This document shows, one piece after another, positions 1-10,812 of a stretch of DNA of 64,000 nucleotides. The stretch comes from Coprinopsis marcescibilis (lineage: Eukaryota > Basidiomycota > Agaricomycetes > Agaricales > Psathyrellaceae), in NCBI GenBank assembly GCA_004369085.1, contig ML210197.1, positions 1 to 64,000 on the forward strand. Reading direction: 5' to 3'. The notes below the pieces were generated by a model. It was not told the DNA's origin. It saw only the letters and a program-made list of their open reading frames with translations, and did not search any database. The stretch's first letter is position 1. Each line of letters starts with the position of its first letter. The translations under genes and the position numbers were made by a program.

Positions 1-1108
1 TACTTACAGATCTTGATATCACGTCTGCCTGCCCCTTGCGGTGACGTCCCAACAGTTTACTTTTGGGTTTAACGAATTTTTACCCCTGGGTGGCGATGCA
101 CGTGTACCTTGTTTTTGCTTTGCCGATTTTGGCGCTGTCGTGGTGGGTGGAACTTGGGGGGCGGCATGCCGGGAGCGAGCGTGTGGGTTACCTATGAGGA
201 GCCTGGGACCGGGCGGCTTGGGGTTGGAGGTTGAGCGGAGCCGGGGTTGGGTAAGGTAAGTATGCTATTGAAGGTTAGCCTTGGAATGAGACTCACTATC
301 AAGTAGTATCAAGTTCGTCCTTGGTGTGCCGGGTCATGGTGTATTTTAGTACTTTGTACAATGTATTTTGGAGCGCTCGCGGGACGATATCCCATCAGGG
401 TCTAGACCCTAGCCCCTCCGTTCTGAAAAGAAGGCCGGGCATAAGTAAGATTATTTGGCTGGGTGGTCATGCGGTCGGTACGTCGGCCGTGATTCGGAGC
501 TACACCATGTAATCCAAGAAGAAATGCTCACTTCTGCATATGTTGGCAAGTTGCTTCCGTTGGCGAGGCAACGTGGTTCTTGTTGCTTGAAGGGTGCCTT
601 CGAGAGAGAATATGTAGCATCGCGCCGGGGTTTCGTTTTCCGTGAATTTCGCGGTTCGATGGTGTAGGCTGATCTAAGCCTGTTTGGACGTTAATTTGGA
701 CCGAAAAGATCTAATGAACTGCGGACTGAGTGGGCTGCTTATGTTTGCCTATAACTGCGTTCATAGTGAACTGGAAGTGCCTTTGACTCAGCGTCCGCAG
801 CCATTCACCATTATGCTTGGCGCCTCGGGCGAGCGCTTCGTGTCTGTCTGTCGTCGGTCGCTTGACGGAAGGCCGTGTGTGCCTTGCGGGCAGCATCGTC
901 GAAACCCGTTGAGGTCGGCGAATGGTCATTCTGGGTAAGATAGCCATTTACAGAGGATGTATGTATTGCGGGTTCCTGGTCGTTGAGCAGCGGTTGATGG
1001 ATGGGTGCTACGTTAGGGTTTTGCTTCTCGGAGGGTGCTTGTTAGGGATCGACTCCGTCAGGTACAACCAGGCACCCGAGTCTTGATTCGTTAATTAACG
1101 GGTGAGTA
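1..1108. other. Gene-poor left flank
   Basis: No coding region is supported here. Open frames are short, most lack an ATG, and none shows family motifs or a plausible exon chain. The + strand is rich in G and T. The stretch ends at the TA dinucleotide that borders the inverted-repeat element starting at 1109. Confidence 0.5.
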
Positions 1109-1141
1109 CTCGTGGGTAACAAAAGTGATGGGTAGCACATT
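1109..1141 (+). repeat. Left terminal inverted repeat
   Basis: 33 nt identical to the reverse complement of 1786-1818. It is preceded by GTA, and the right copy is followed by TAC, so the symmetry extends into the flanks. Confidence 0.85.
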
Positions 1142-1785
1142 CTTTGGGCATAACTCATAAACTACAAAGGCTATCAGAAAGATTTTTGACCAGGGGCTAG
1201 GTATCCTATTTTGATAGAGATATACCAAATGATATGGGATTTGGATGGGAAATAGAGGAGTGGGATGGGATATACTGTCTCACACTAGTATCCTGCAAAT
1301 GTGATCTCAATCATATATATGTCTTTCGGGCTGTAGTTCTATGCCATCAAAGGAATGTATGGGAGGAGCTTACTCTCAAAATTTGAGGAATATTGGCTCG
1401 CTTTTTCAGGAGATAGGCAGTCTGCAAATCAGTCAAAATGTTGCAAAATTGAAGATTTGATCAAGTTTCACACGATTTATAGGGGTAAATTGTTGGCTTG
1501 AAACAGCCATATCACTCGACTCACTGATACAGACTCTCTGAAATATCGACAGGGTGCATGCAGTGTGCTCTTGTACACTCTGTGAAGAAATCAGATAAAT
1601 ATGCCATCTCTTTCAGAAGATAGGACTCTAGAGGAAAACGATAAATTTCACTTTAACACCTGGCTTTCAACTCAAACCTCATGGTCTTTGGCACCAGTTA
1701 GTCATATAATACTAAGTACTACTATCCCTAAGTCTCCAGCCATTACCTTTTGTTGTTGTGGAATTATCCTCGAAAAACTATAGAA

Positions 1786-1818
1786 AATGTGCTACCCATC
1801 ACTTTTGTTACCCACGAG
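1786..1818 (-). repeat. Right terminal inverted repeat
   Basis: Perfect reverse complement of 1109-1141. Homology stops sharply at the inner edge, where position 1785 does not pair with 1142. Confidence 0.85.
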
Positions 1819-1820
1819 TA

Positions 1821-3118
1821 CGTATATGTACCGACGTATTCGCAATCGTCATTCGGCGTTGGCGTTGGGGGAGTTCCACTGTAAGTGACAGGTAAGTGGG
1901 AGACACTACATATGTTTTGAATTGAGCCCTTTGGAGCAGCCCATATGAAATGGCGAGCATACTGGCTTCCCGTTGATATTCTCTTCTTCACCGAATGATC
2001 CAGTGATACATCTACATACACGGAGTTAACTAGAAAAAACCTGAATAGTTATCTGCCAAACCAACATTCCTCGCCACATAATATGTAATCACTCCAAAGC
2101 CTCATGTCCATTCCAAAAGTCTGAAGTCAAAGTTACCACACAGCGGGCTTACATATGGTGTCATGCCACCCTCGCAGAAAATGATGATTGGTTCGGGCTA
2201 AAAGTCAAGACAATTGGATGGGCGTTGATTTGGATGATAAGTACGTTAACGCATGAGGCAAGCGGACATGCGCCAGTATGACATGATAAGAATCATCTTG
2301 CTTGGAAAACGCTCATCGCCTACGTACAAAGCATCTTCGATTAAATTGTTTCAGGTAGACATGGCCTCACAGTCGCTGCGGAGAATACATAGGGCCCCGG
2401 TACGCTATCACATTTGCAGTAGATTGAAGGGAGATGATAACTTTCTCGGGTAGCAAGGTTCAACTCATTCCATCAAAACGTCTACATGTCATCTTCCGCG
2501 TCTAAAGACCAAGGCCTCCTTTTACACAACTTCGACGAATCGACCTTCTGTCGTGAACGGCCCCCTTTGCATTTGGGCCGGTTCAGCCCTGATAAGCGCG
2601 GTGATGTCATGGATAAGATTAGATTGAGATGTGGCTGTACAACACGCACAGAATGCATGCTCCCCGAAATTGGTTGGCACCGCCCACCATCTAAACAGAA
2701 CGACTGACCACCCTTATCCTGTTCTCGCCTGTCTGCGAGCTCGATATCCACGCTCAGGGGTCAGCAATAGAGGGGCACAGACCGTTACAGCTTGGAGAAG
2801 GAAGGTAGCTGTACAATCCTTGGTGTATTCCGTGACATTTTCGAATTACTGCGGTATTTATCCCACCACTGCTCCACCACGGGCTGTTTTCGAGCGCTAG
2901 TCCAAGGAGAGTTTTGTCGGGGGGAACTGACCTCTCGCTCAGATCGAATTTCTTCTGCTGTTTCGAACTCTGTTTGCGCCCTCTTGGTCAGGGACAGCAT
3001 CGTCAACAGCAACTTGCCAACGACCGGTGTGGAGGTCAAAGCTATACAGAGGCTGCGCTCGCTCTGCTTAACAGCGAACAGTACCTGATTCTGATTCCCT
3101 CTACCGGAAACCTCTACA
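1821..3118. other. Intergenic region upstream of the first MFS gene
   Basis: No gene is supported. A 73-codon ATG frame at 2486-2707 has no recognisable domain and is overlapped by equally long frames on both strands, so it is probably chance. The right end should hold the promoter of the transporter starting at 3119. Confidence 0.45.
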
Positions 3119-5303
3119 ATGGGCACTCATTCTTCAAATCAGGCGTCGCCCGACTGCACGCCGACAGAAGAAACACCACTTTTGGCCCGAAGAACAACCC
3201 CGCCTCCGGCGAGTACAGCACAGGAACGGCTGCGAGTGCTCAGACTGGCTTGTTGTTGCGTATACTATGTCTGTGAGTTGCACTAGAACTACGGACAGCC
3301 ATAGTTTCAGCTAACAATGATCGTGTGCATGCAAATGAAGCGACCTTGACCTCAGCATTCGTTGTGCGCGTGTACGATTCCCATCGACAGTCAGAGGAGC
3401 AGCTGGATCTTTTGACTAGGTGAATACCCCGTCTCTTCTGGGATATCTTCTGAAACTGATGCGTATATCTTATCAGTCGGTTTATGATCGCGGTCGCTGC
3501 GTTCGGTGGGCCTGTTGGGGGTTTACTCGCAGGTTGGGTATCAAAGCGTCGTATGTTTCGTCGTCGACCTCCGAGTTCACTGGCTAACGCGAATTATGTT
3601 CCAGGGGGGCGAAGATCTGCGTTGCTGATATCACTGTTCTTGACGATTTCCGGTTCACTTTCTATGGCGCTCGTTGACCCATCGTTTTCGACCTTGATCC
3701 AGTTCAGTCGAGGGCTTCAATCAATCGCTGTTGGGTCCACCATCTATCTCGCCATATCACTCGTCTCGGAAGTATCTTGCCCAGAGAAACTCGGGTCGGG
3801 TATCGGATCCTTGTACGCCGTGTGTGCATTTTGTTCTATCTTTTTTGGCTCTAAGGCTAAAGATCTTTTCACAGTCGTTGAGTCTCGGTCAAGCAGTATC
3901 TGCTCCGCTTTACAGTACGTCCCGGTTCCTCAACATCTCGGATCTTCTCGCTGAACCACCTGCACAGTCCTTCTGCTGTCTCTTCTTCAAGCATCTTGGC
4001 GCAATCTTCAATATATCATAACAGCAACCGGATCGATTCTCTTTTGTTTTGTCCTCATTTACCTTCCACGAACCAAACGACAGCATAGAACGAATGATGA
4101 CGCACTAGACGGGGCTGGTGGCGATGCCACCACCAATCCTCCTTCTCCTCCCAGTCAATCCTCGTCGGAGTTGACCGGGTTCTCTCTGCTCCTCAAAACG
4201 CCCAGGCTACGGGCTGTTGTAAGCTCTCGTCGTTATGATCGCGTAAATGGTGGCTAATGAAACTTATCAGTCCACTGCAGTCGTTCCCGCTGTCTTGAGC
4301 TTTTGGAGTGAGTCGCTCTATTCAGACCACCAATACTAATACGGCATGCTGAACGTATTTTAGTTCACGTTGCTATGTTTTCGTACAATTTAGATGCTGG
4401 TGTGGGTATGCGTTACCCGATATGTGATCTATTCACTGATTGCACGTCGCATCCCAGTTCCTTCAGAAGCCGAAGAAAACAAGACCGTTTTGGTTACCAT
4501 TGTTTGCCGAATTTGTGCTGGCGTATGGACTAGGAGGATTCGGTGGGTCGCTATAATTTCCCTTTCCCTTATCTTATCAACTGATTCTATTGAATTGGCA
4601 GTGGGCGCACTCTGGTCTGGCCATGCCTCTGACCGATACAAAGCACGCCACGCCTCGACTCTACCTGAAGCCGTCCTCAGGGTATGCTATCCAGGAATAG
4701 CGTTCGTCGTCCCTGTCTTACTAAGCTTCGCCACATTCTCCACCTACGCCGCATTCCTCACGTCATTACCTCAAACCCTCGAATTTGAAGCCATGGGAGT
4801 AGCGTACGCCTTTTTCGGGGGTGCGGGAGTGAGTGATCCAGACCCTTCGCTCTCCTATATATCTCGGTTACTGACGATGCGCCAACCGCAGGCTTACGCG
4901 GTGATCACCCCTTCCATCGTGTATATGGCCAGCTCTGTCCCGGCTTCGCGTGTCACGGGCCTCGTCGCCGCAAACGAGTACGTTACTATTTGAATGGTTA
5001 CACTATTGATTTCACGTTTAACATGGTTTTGGACCCCTGCAGTCTTTATCAAATTCTCGCGACATCGTTGCTGTGTGTGACTCTGGTACCGTTCGCACTT
5101 CTCGGCCAACGGGGAATGCTTCTTTGGGCGATCTTGAGCATCTGCTCCTGTTGGCTAGGATTTAGGTCGGTTTTCCGCGTTGTATTTGACTTGGGTGCGG
5201 TGATGCTGATAAGTATCTGCAAAATAGCAAACTGCGCAAGGTGGTACGCGCTGCTGAAGAGGAGTTATCCGCAACGAGCGACACGGGGGAGGTTGTGCGT
5301 TGA
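3119..5303 (+). CDS. MFS transporter, DHA1-like (paralogue 1)
   Basis: Probable proton-coupled drug or metabolite exporter of the major facilitator superfamily in a cellular membrane. Translation from ATG 3119 opens with a polar, Pro/Thr-rich cytosolic stretch (EETPLLARRTTPPP), followed by hydrophobic exons with loop motif GGPVGGLLAGWVSKR then GRRSALL, which resembles the MFS G-x-x-x-D-R-x-G-R-R loop. The second half has LWSGHASDRYKARHA and LPEAVLRVCYPG, typical of DHA1 proteins. About ten exons join in frame: for example intron 3914-3966 restores PLYILLLSLL and SWRNLQYI. The last exon is least certain. An intron before 5211 gives the tail LRKVVRAAEEELSA and stop at 5303, whereas read-through would end at 5487. 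A paralogue with the same exon order lies at 10813-13353. The substrate is unknown. Confidence 0.7.
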
Positions 5304-5885
5304 CCGTGACTGTGAAGAATATACGTGTGTATTTGTATTGAATTTAGAGCTCCCATGCCATCGTGGACATCGTGGAGGACACCTACACTGGAGTCAGGTT
5401 ACTATGATGGTGTCACGATATGTAGTAATTCCACGCTTCGTTGAATACTCGAGCCTGCCTCCACTAAGTGTGCTCTTTCTGTATTAGCTTTGGTTGACTG
5501 GTGCTTGGTGAACTCACTTGTTTCCTCTTTGGTGTTCTGTGGTATGCATCTCATCCAAGTAGATCTTTACTCAGAAGAAGCCATTCACCCTGACCTCGTA
5601 TGCTTTGAAGCCCCGTCTGCAACAAACTCCATGGTATTTGATTACGTCAATGGCGCCCTCTTGATCTTAGTTGAGATGACAACTCCAGCGATCATGCCCT
5701 TCGCAGGGAAATCGTAGGCTTCTCGGCTCCTTTGATGGCGCGATGAATACGCCGCCGACCGCAGGTCAGCTAAGACAAAAAGGTGCTCTCAATTCTGGTT
5801 GAGGGTTTCCTTTGTTCCTTCCTTATTCCGCTGATATATATACACTCGTCCATCCCGTTAGATCTCCCAGAAGCAATAGGGGATC
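5304..5885. other. Intergenic region between MFS gene and F-box gene
   Basis: It probably holds the 3' UTR of the transporter and the promoter of the next gene. Open frames here are fragments without family motifs. Confidence 0.4.
5835..5842 (+). promoter_or_regulatory. TATA-like box
   Basis: TATATATA about 45 nt upstream of the ATG at 5886, a plausible core promoter element for the F-box/LRR-like gene. Confidence 0.4.
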
Positions 5886-7547
5886 ATGAAGCATCAGAAA
5901 GAGACACCCCGTCGTACTGTTCTTCCAGAACAAATCCTCGATGTCATCCTCTGCCACGTCGCCCAGCAAGACACGACAGGCACCACATCTCCCACCCTCC
6001 TCCTTTGCACGCTTGTATCTCGCTCATTCTACCACAAAGCCATCTCACACATATACTCCGACCTTTCGTTCGACATCACATGCCCGCCGCGCTTCCTCCA
6101 ATTCCAAGCATTCTGCTCGAGCCTCATTCTGAACAGGAACCTCGGACAGCATGTCACGTCTCTGCACCTCAGTACCGACGAGCCGAGCGTGTTAGAGTAC
6201 CACATTCCCACTTTCAACGCGTTCCGGACCTTGACGTCGTTGAAGAAACTCGCGTTTGTGATCGGAGGAGGCCATGTTCCGGGCCACTGCGAACTCTCCG
6301 GGGTCGCGAACAAGCTGCGTTTCAGCGATGGGTGTGGGTGCGATAGCGCGTCTTTGGGGGTGGACTGGGCTTCTGGTCTGTCACTGTCCGTGAGGACCAA
6401 CCTTTCCATTCTCTTTTCGCTCCCGACCTTGAAGCACCTCACCTTGTCGGGGCTTAGGTCGCTGCCCTTCAGTTTGATCAACTCGTTGACGAAGATACAG
6501 CAACTCAGCTTAGGACCGAATCTTGATATAGACACGAGCGATAGCGGGCTGTTGTCGCAGGCTGCAACGGCGACCTCTGAAGAGGTCTTGCTGCATACCC
6601 TTACCCTTTCGGAAGTTTCGCCGAATTTGATCAGAGCGTTGTCCTCTATCCTTTCGTGTAAGCCTGGCGTGGTGCGGCAGCTGTCTTTGGCCGGAGATAA
6701 ATGGGATCTTGGGTCCAATCTGACGCTGGCTGGGTGGGATGACGAAGCAGGAATTGATCCTCTGGAGGAGTGGAGTGGGGAAGGGAAAATAGGGAAGAAC
6801 TTGAAGATATCGTTGAAGGCCCTATCAAAGCCGCACGTACCTCCTCCTACATCGGAGCTCGCTAGAGCAGCGTGGTCTCTAATAGAAGTGTCTGCCACTT
6901 CTCTGGAGAGATTTGAGTGGAGAAGTTCGCCAATGAGATGTGAGTTTCTTTATTTAAACTTGCAGTATGCTCATCATTCTAATCAACCCTCTCCAGCTCT
7001 CTCCTTCAAACCGATAAATCTCTACTTTTTACGACACACCCTACGCTTCTTGATCATTTCCATACCATATCACGGAGGTTTTGCACGGAGATCGTCAACG
7101 GTGTTGAATGATGCCATCGAGCTTTGCAGGCAGCTCTCTACATCCGAAGCGGTGCTCGAAGAAGTCACGTTGAAGCTACTGTGCTCGAGTCCTCTCAATG
7201 CCCCACTCAACTCGGCATCGGCCCCGCCGTCAGCCAATTCATCTGCATCCACACTAGTCGAAACGGTATCGAGCGACAAATCTGACAAAACCTCAGTCGA
7301 GGACCGCTCTGGGGCGCCCACTCCCACCATGGACGCGGGATATGCAAAGGAGTGGGCGTGTTTCAATAATGTGCTCAGATCAAAAAAATGCTTCGCAAAC
7401 CTCCGAACTGTCCAGCTGGAGTTTGTGCCAGAGCTTTTTCAGCCACTCCATGTGGATTGGTGGCGGCCTTGTGCATTGGATATTGAGAAGCGAATGGCAG
7501 GAACTCGCTCGAAGGGGGTCAGGATCATATCATATTGCACTCTGTAG
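5886..7547 (+). CDS. F-box/LRR-like protein
   Basis: Long hypothetical protein resembling agaricomycete F-box proteins, which recruit substrates to SCF ubiquitin ligases. Near the N terminus, LPEQILDVILCHVA followed by LLLCTLVSRSFYHKAISHIYSDL matches the usual F-box layout (L-P-x-E/Q-I-L-x-x-I-L then S-R-x-F/W). The rest is a series of leucine-rich segments such as LPTLKHLTLSGL and LTKIQQLSLGPN, consistent with irregular leucine-rich repeats, then an acidic/serine-rich linker before the C terminus. The frame is open through 7547, but 6940-6996 looks like a 57-nt intron: GTGAGT donor, CTAAT-like branch, CAG acceptor, and removal keeps the frame. The product is 553 aa unspliced or 534 aa spliced. 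The substrate is unknown and the F-box call is moderate. Confidence 0.72.
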   Translation: MKHQKETPRRTVLPEQILDVILCHVAQQDTTGTTSPTLLLCTLVSRSFYHKAISHIYSDLSFDITCPPRFLQFQAFCSSLILNRNLGQHVTSLHLSTDEPSVLEYHIPTFNAFRTLTSLKKLAFVIGGGHVPGHCELSGVANKLRFSDGCGCDSASLGVDWASGLSLSVRTNLSILFSLPTLKHLTLSGLRSLPFSLINSLTKIQQLSLGPNLDIDTSDSGLLSQAATATSEEVLLHTLTLSEVSPNLIRALSSILSCKPGVVRQLSLAGDKWDLGSNLTLAGWDDEAGIDPLEEWSGEGKIGKNLKISLKALSKPHVPPPTSELARAAWSLIEVSATSLERFEWRSSPMRCEFLYLNLQYAHHSNQPSPALSFKPINLYFLRHTLRFLIISIPYHGGFARRSSTVLNDAIELCRQLSTSEAVLEEVTLKLLCSSPLNAPLNSASAPPSANSSASTLVETVSSDKSDKTSVEDRSGAPTPTMDAGYAKEWACFNNVLRSKKCFANLRTVQLEFVPELFQPLHVDWWRPCALDIEKRMAGTRSKGVRIISYCTL

Positions 7548-8036
7548 CACCGAAATGTTAGGTTACTCCATGTAATGACAGGATACCCTCATAATTCATT
7601 CAGTATACCCCATAGCTGTGTTGTGTGCCCTTGGGTACTTGCCGATGGGCCAAGTGTTCCCTGAGCTGCTAAAGCCTTAATGGCAGTGTTGGGCGTGGCC
7701 TTACTTGGCGCAGATTATGCCGTCCTTGCGCCGCACCTTGTGCATGATTTCCCGCTCTGAACAAATTAAGAGCCGGGGAAACTGTGGCGGTTGGGAGTCG
7801 GGATCCACATGATATTTTGACGACGGCTTTGAGAGTTACATCATGATACAAGATCTGCTGGAAGATCCCTTAGTATGAAGATCAGCGCCCGGAAGACAGA
7901 ATTTGACAGTTGTTTTGACTTAATCAATTTGACACAGTCATACCATTCTTTCGCAACCACTGCCATTTACCCCTACACCATCTGCTTATTGACTTAAGTT
8001 CGACTCGAAAGCAAGTTCATGTAAACCGCCACCGCT
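7548..8036. other. Intergenic region
   Basis: No gene seen. It contains the 3' end of the F-box-like gene and the upstream region of the membrane protein at 8037. Confidence 0.4.
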
Positions 8037-9323
8037 ATGGGCTCCACCGGGCAAAATGGTTTAGATAACCTAGGAGATGTCACAGCAAAGGTGGCGCTTG
8101 CCAACGCATCTTTGGGTTTGGTATTCTCTGGTATGGATTTATTTCTCTCCAACTTGTCAAATCGCATTTCTGATACGAGGTGTCAGGTATCCAGCTCGCC
8201 ATGGTTATGTACTGTGTGACGGTCTTTGCCGAAACGCCCAAGTCTTTACGAAAAGGTCGACTCCCGTATATTATCCTCAGCATCGTCATTGTCGCGGCCT
8301 TTGTCGTGGCATCATCCCTAAACGCATACTATCTCTTTTACTATTTGTCCAGGAAGAGAATGTCGAATGGAGTCTTTGCGAAGCCGTCTATACTTTCAAT
8401 GCAAGACCATTCAAGTTTCGTGGCGAAGACGACAAGCAGCTACGTCAACACCGCATATATCTGGATATGCGATGGACTACTGGTGCGTCGTCTGAGTTTC
8501 ATGATATTTGTTTGAGCCTTGACAGAATTGGTTACAGTTGTACCGATGCCGTATCATATGGAGGCAACACCGGTGGATCTGTGCACTACCGCTCATTGCA
8601 TACCTCTCTTCTGTTGGTAAGCACTCAACTTTACGACATCGATGTAGGTTGCTCATCGTTGGAGTCATAAAACGCAGCTCTTGGAATACTGTCACTGGCA
8701 TCCTATTTCTCTTTACAAACTCAAAGACTACGTGACCAGGCCTCGGCAGCATCAGTCCTCTCCTCCGTCTCATTCAACATACTTGCGACAACACTCATTG
8801 TTTTAAAGCTTCTCTGGGAAGATCAGAGGCTGAATTCCGCCCTCTCATACGCGCTCAAGACAACAGCCTTCAGCAAAATAATCACCCTCTTGATCGAATC
8901 GGCCCTTCCTGCCGCATTCTTCGGCTTGATATACGGAATTTCCATTCTTATTCCTGTTCCTCTTCCACCGCCAGAAGGAGATGGTACCGTCGAACAGCGT
9001 GCGGCCTCCGTTGCCTTAGTAAAAACGTCATACACCCTCTTTTCATCATTTGTGGTACGCACCCAACCTCGCTGGGAATATTCCGCTTGCATTAGCACCT
9101 ACTTATTCTTGCCGTCTTCCAGGCTTTATCTCCTCAGCTAATCATACTCAGGGTGACAACTGGGCGATCCTGGACAAATACGCGCATGTACCGAGGCTAC
9201 GCCAGTACATTTCCCTCTCGCCCGGTATCCTCGACCGTGGTCTCCGACCAACAGCATGAATCCCACAAATCAGTTATCCCACTTCCTCAGGTACCGATGT
9301 CTGACCAACGAAAGTCCCGCTAA
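8037..9323 (+). CDS. Seven-span membrane protein, agaricomycete orphan family
   Basis: Integral membrane protein of a large basidiomycete family without assigned function. Exons joined at canonical sites give about seven hydrophobic segments. These include GLVFSGIQLAMVMYCVTVF after the first intron (8131-8190), ILSIVIVAAFVVASSLNAYY, an IWICDGLLLYRCRIIW segment, a core with SFNILATTLIVLKLLWE, SALPAAFFGLIYGISILI, and a last span followed by LRVTTGRSWTN. The GRSW motif after the final helix is typical of this family. A polar cytosolic tail ends at TAA 9321-9323. At least four introns are needed: the third removes 8603-8678 and the fourth 9052-9119. The region around 8340-8400 fits the family less well and may hide another intron. 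A receptor-like role is possible but not shown. Confidence 0.72.
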
Positions 9324-10812
9324 TTTCCCTTTGTGTATTTAGTACTTTACCGCTGTTCAACACGTAATTATGTATCTTTTCATCGCGAGGAACGCAAGAT
9401 TCACGCGTTTTATTATACGGACAACGAAACGTATCGAGCTCAACCAGGGCCATGACGCTGTGACCCACTACAAAACCAAAGCGAACTACCTTCGGTCACT
9501 TGGACTTTCCTCGGCCCGCTAGTCCAATGTCTCTTGCAAATGGTCCGTGCGCAAGATAGATAAGCCGGCACCATCGGCTTTTCGGTGGTTGCATCTTTCC
9601 TCTCTCCACCATAAGCGCCATCTCACCCTGCCCCAACCAACCCGCACAAAACTACCTTCACCTAACGAAGAATGCTCAGTAAGGCTTCTCTCGTACTGGG
9701 CTTGATACCGAGTGGAAATCAAAGCAAATTGCCCCCTCACCTTGCTAATTGAGTCTTTCACTCAAGAGAGGCGGCGCCTAACCCAGATAATCAGCAGAAT
9801 CGCTTCCCAGGAATGCAGACACAATGCGTCGGCCACACAGCAAGTCCTCCGACGGGATGAGGCTGAGGACGCGGGTGAAGCAGAGACTCCGAGCACGGTG
9901 ACCCGGTTGACAGGGCAATTTCCTGGCAGTCGTCTCCTCTCCTCTGAGTCTCCGTCTTCCCCCTCGCCCTCGTCTCTGGGTACTGTGGAAAGGAAGGGGC
10001 AAACTCCTCAAAGGCGCTCATCCGACACCCGTAGAAAGCCTCATATTGAACTTCTGCGTTGAGCAGGTGAGGACACAGTAGGCCTCTCAATGAGAAGCAC
10101 CACTTGTTTAATACGATTTCCACAGCCCCTGTGCCAGGTCTGAAATCTTTGGTGATCAAGGTTAAGCTTGGTATAAGAACCTATGCCTATCCCCCACTTC
10201 TAGGCCCTGAGCCATCTGGTCAACCCGACAGCGACAACTTGAAAGAGGACGAGGGGGTAAATGCAACTTGAATACATATTTCCTATTAATATCATTCATT
10301 GTGGGAATGAACAATGCCGAAAAAGTGAGCAGTGAGTAAGCCGCTTTCCTTCTGCCATTGCCAAAACATTGGCCTCATACTCCTTATCAAGGTTCTTAAG
10401 CAAAGCAGAACGAGCATTACACGGTCTGGTAGTACGCCGCTGCGGTGAATATCGTCCGACCTCAAGCCAATTCTTTGTGTTTTCCTCTTCCTCTTCTCAA
10501 TCAAGGCTATCATTACCATGACTTGTATGCTATAAACGTTCTTGTGTTCTCTTTGGCCAACATGAGTACGCTGAATTTCAAGTTGACAATCGTCAGAACG
10601 TCAAGTTGCCATCATCGCTCGGCGGCGCGCATGCGGTAAGTACGGCCTACCGCTCCCGGCGTCGGGCCTAAACGGAGATTAATCAGAATCCAGATGTAAT
10701 GCGCAGCCTATTACTTTGTAAAGATCATTCCCTGCTTCCTACCACCACCCTGTCCGACCACAAACCACTCATTTATTTCCCCCTAAGACAAGTCCACCAC
10801 TCATAAGGCTGA
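9324..10812. other. Intergenic region, no supported gene
   Basis: A 116-codon frame ends at 10062 but starts with GTG, is Ser/Arg-rich and overlaps frames of similar size on the other strand. No ATG-initiated exon chain or domain was recognised. Confidence 0.4.

Larger units (their letters stand above)
1109..1818. mobile_element. MITE-like element with 33-bp terminal inverted repeats
   Basis: The segment is bounded by perfect 33-nt inverted repeats at 1109-1141 and 1786-1818, which begin CTCGTGGGTAAC at the left end and read as the reverse complement at the right end. A TA dinucleotide flanks both sides (1107-1108 and 1819-1820), as expected for target-site duplication by Tc1/mariner-type transposases. 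The 710-bp interior is AT-richer than its surroundings and has no long open frame, so this looks like a non-autonomous element. The superfamily assignment rests only on the TA flank and is an inference. Confidence 0.75.

Noticed and set aside
3914..4021. Apparent frame loss and early stop in MFS paralogue 1
   Set aside because: It looked like a pseudogene until intron 3914-3966 was removed; the frame then continues through SWRNLQYI exactly as in paralogue 2.
6029..6898. 289-codon minus-strand frame inside the F-box/LRR-like gene
   Set aside because: It is the antisense shadow of a GC-rich coding exon with no protein-like features.
9519..10159. Several overlapping frames of 77-122 codons on both strands
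   Set aside because: They have mostly non-ATG starts, low-complexity Ser/Arg content, no domain motifs and mutual overlap.
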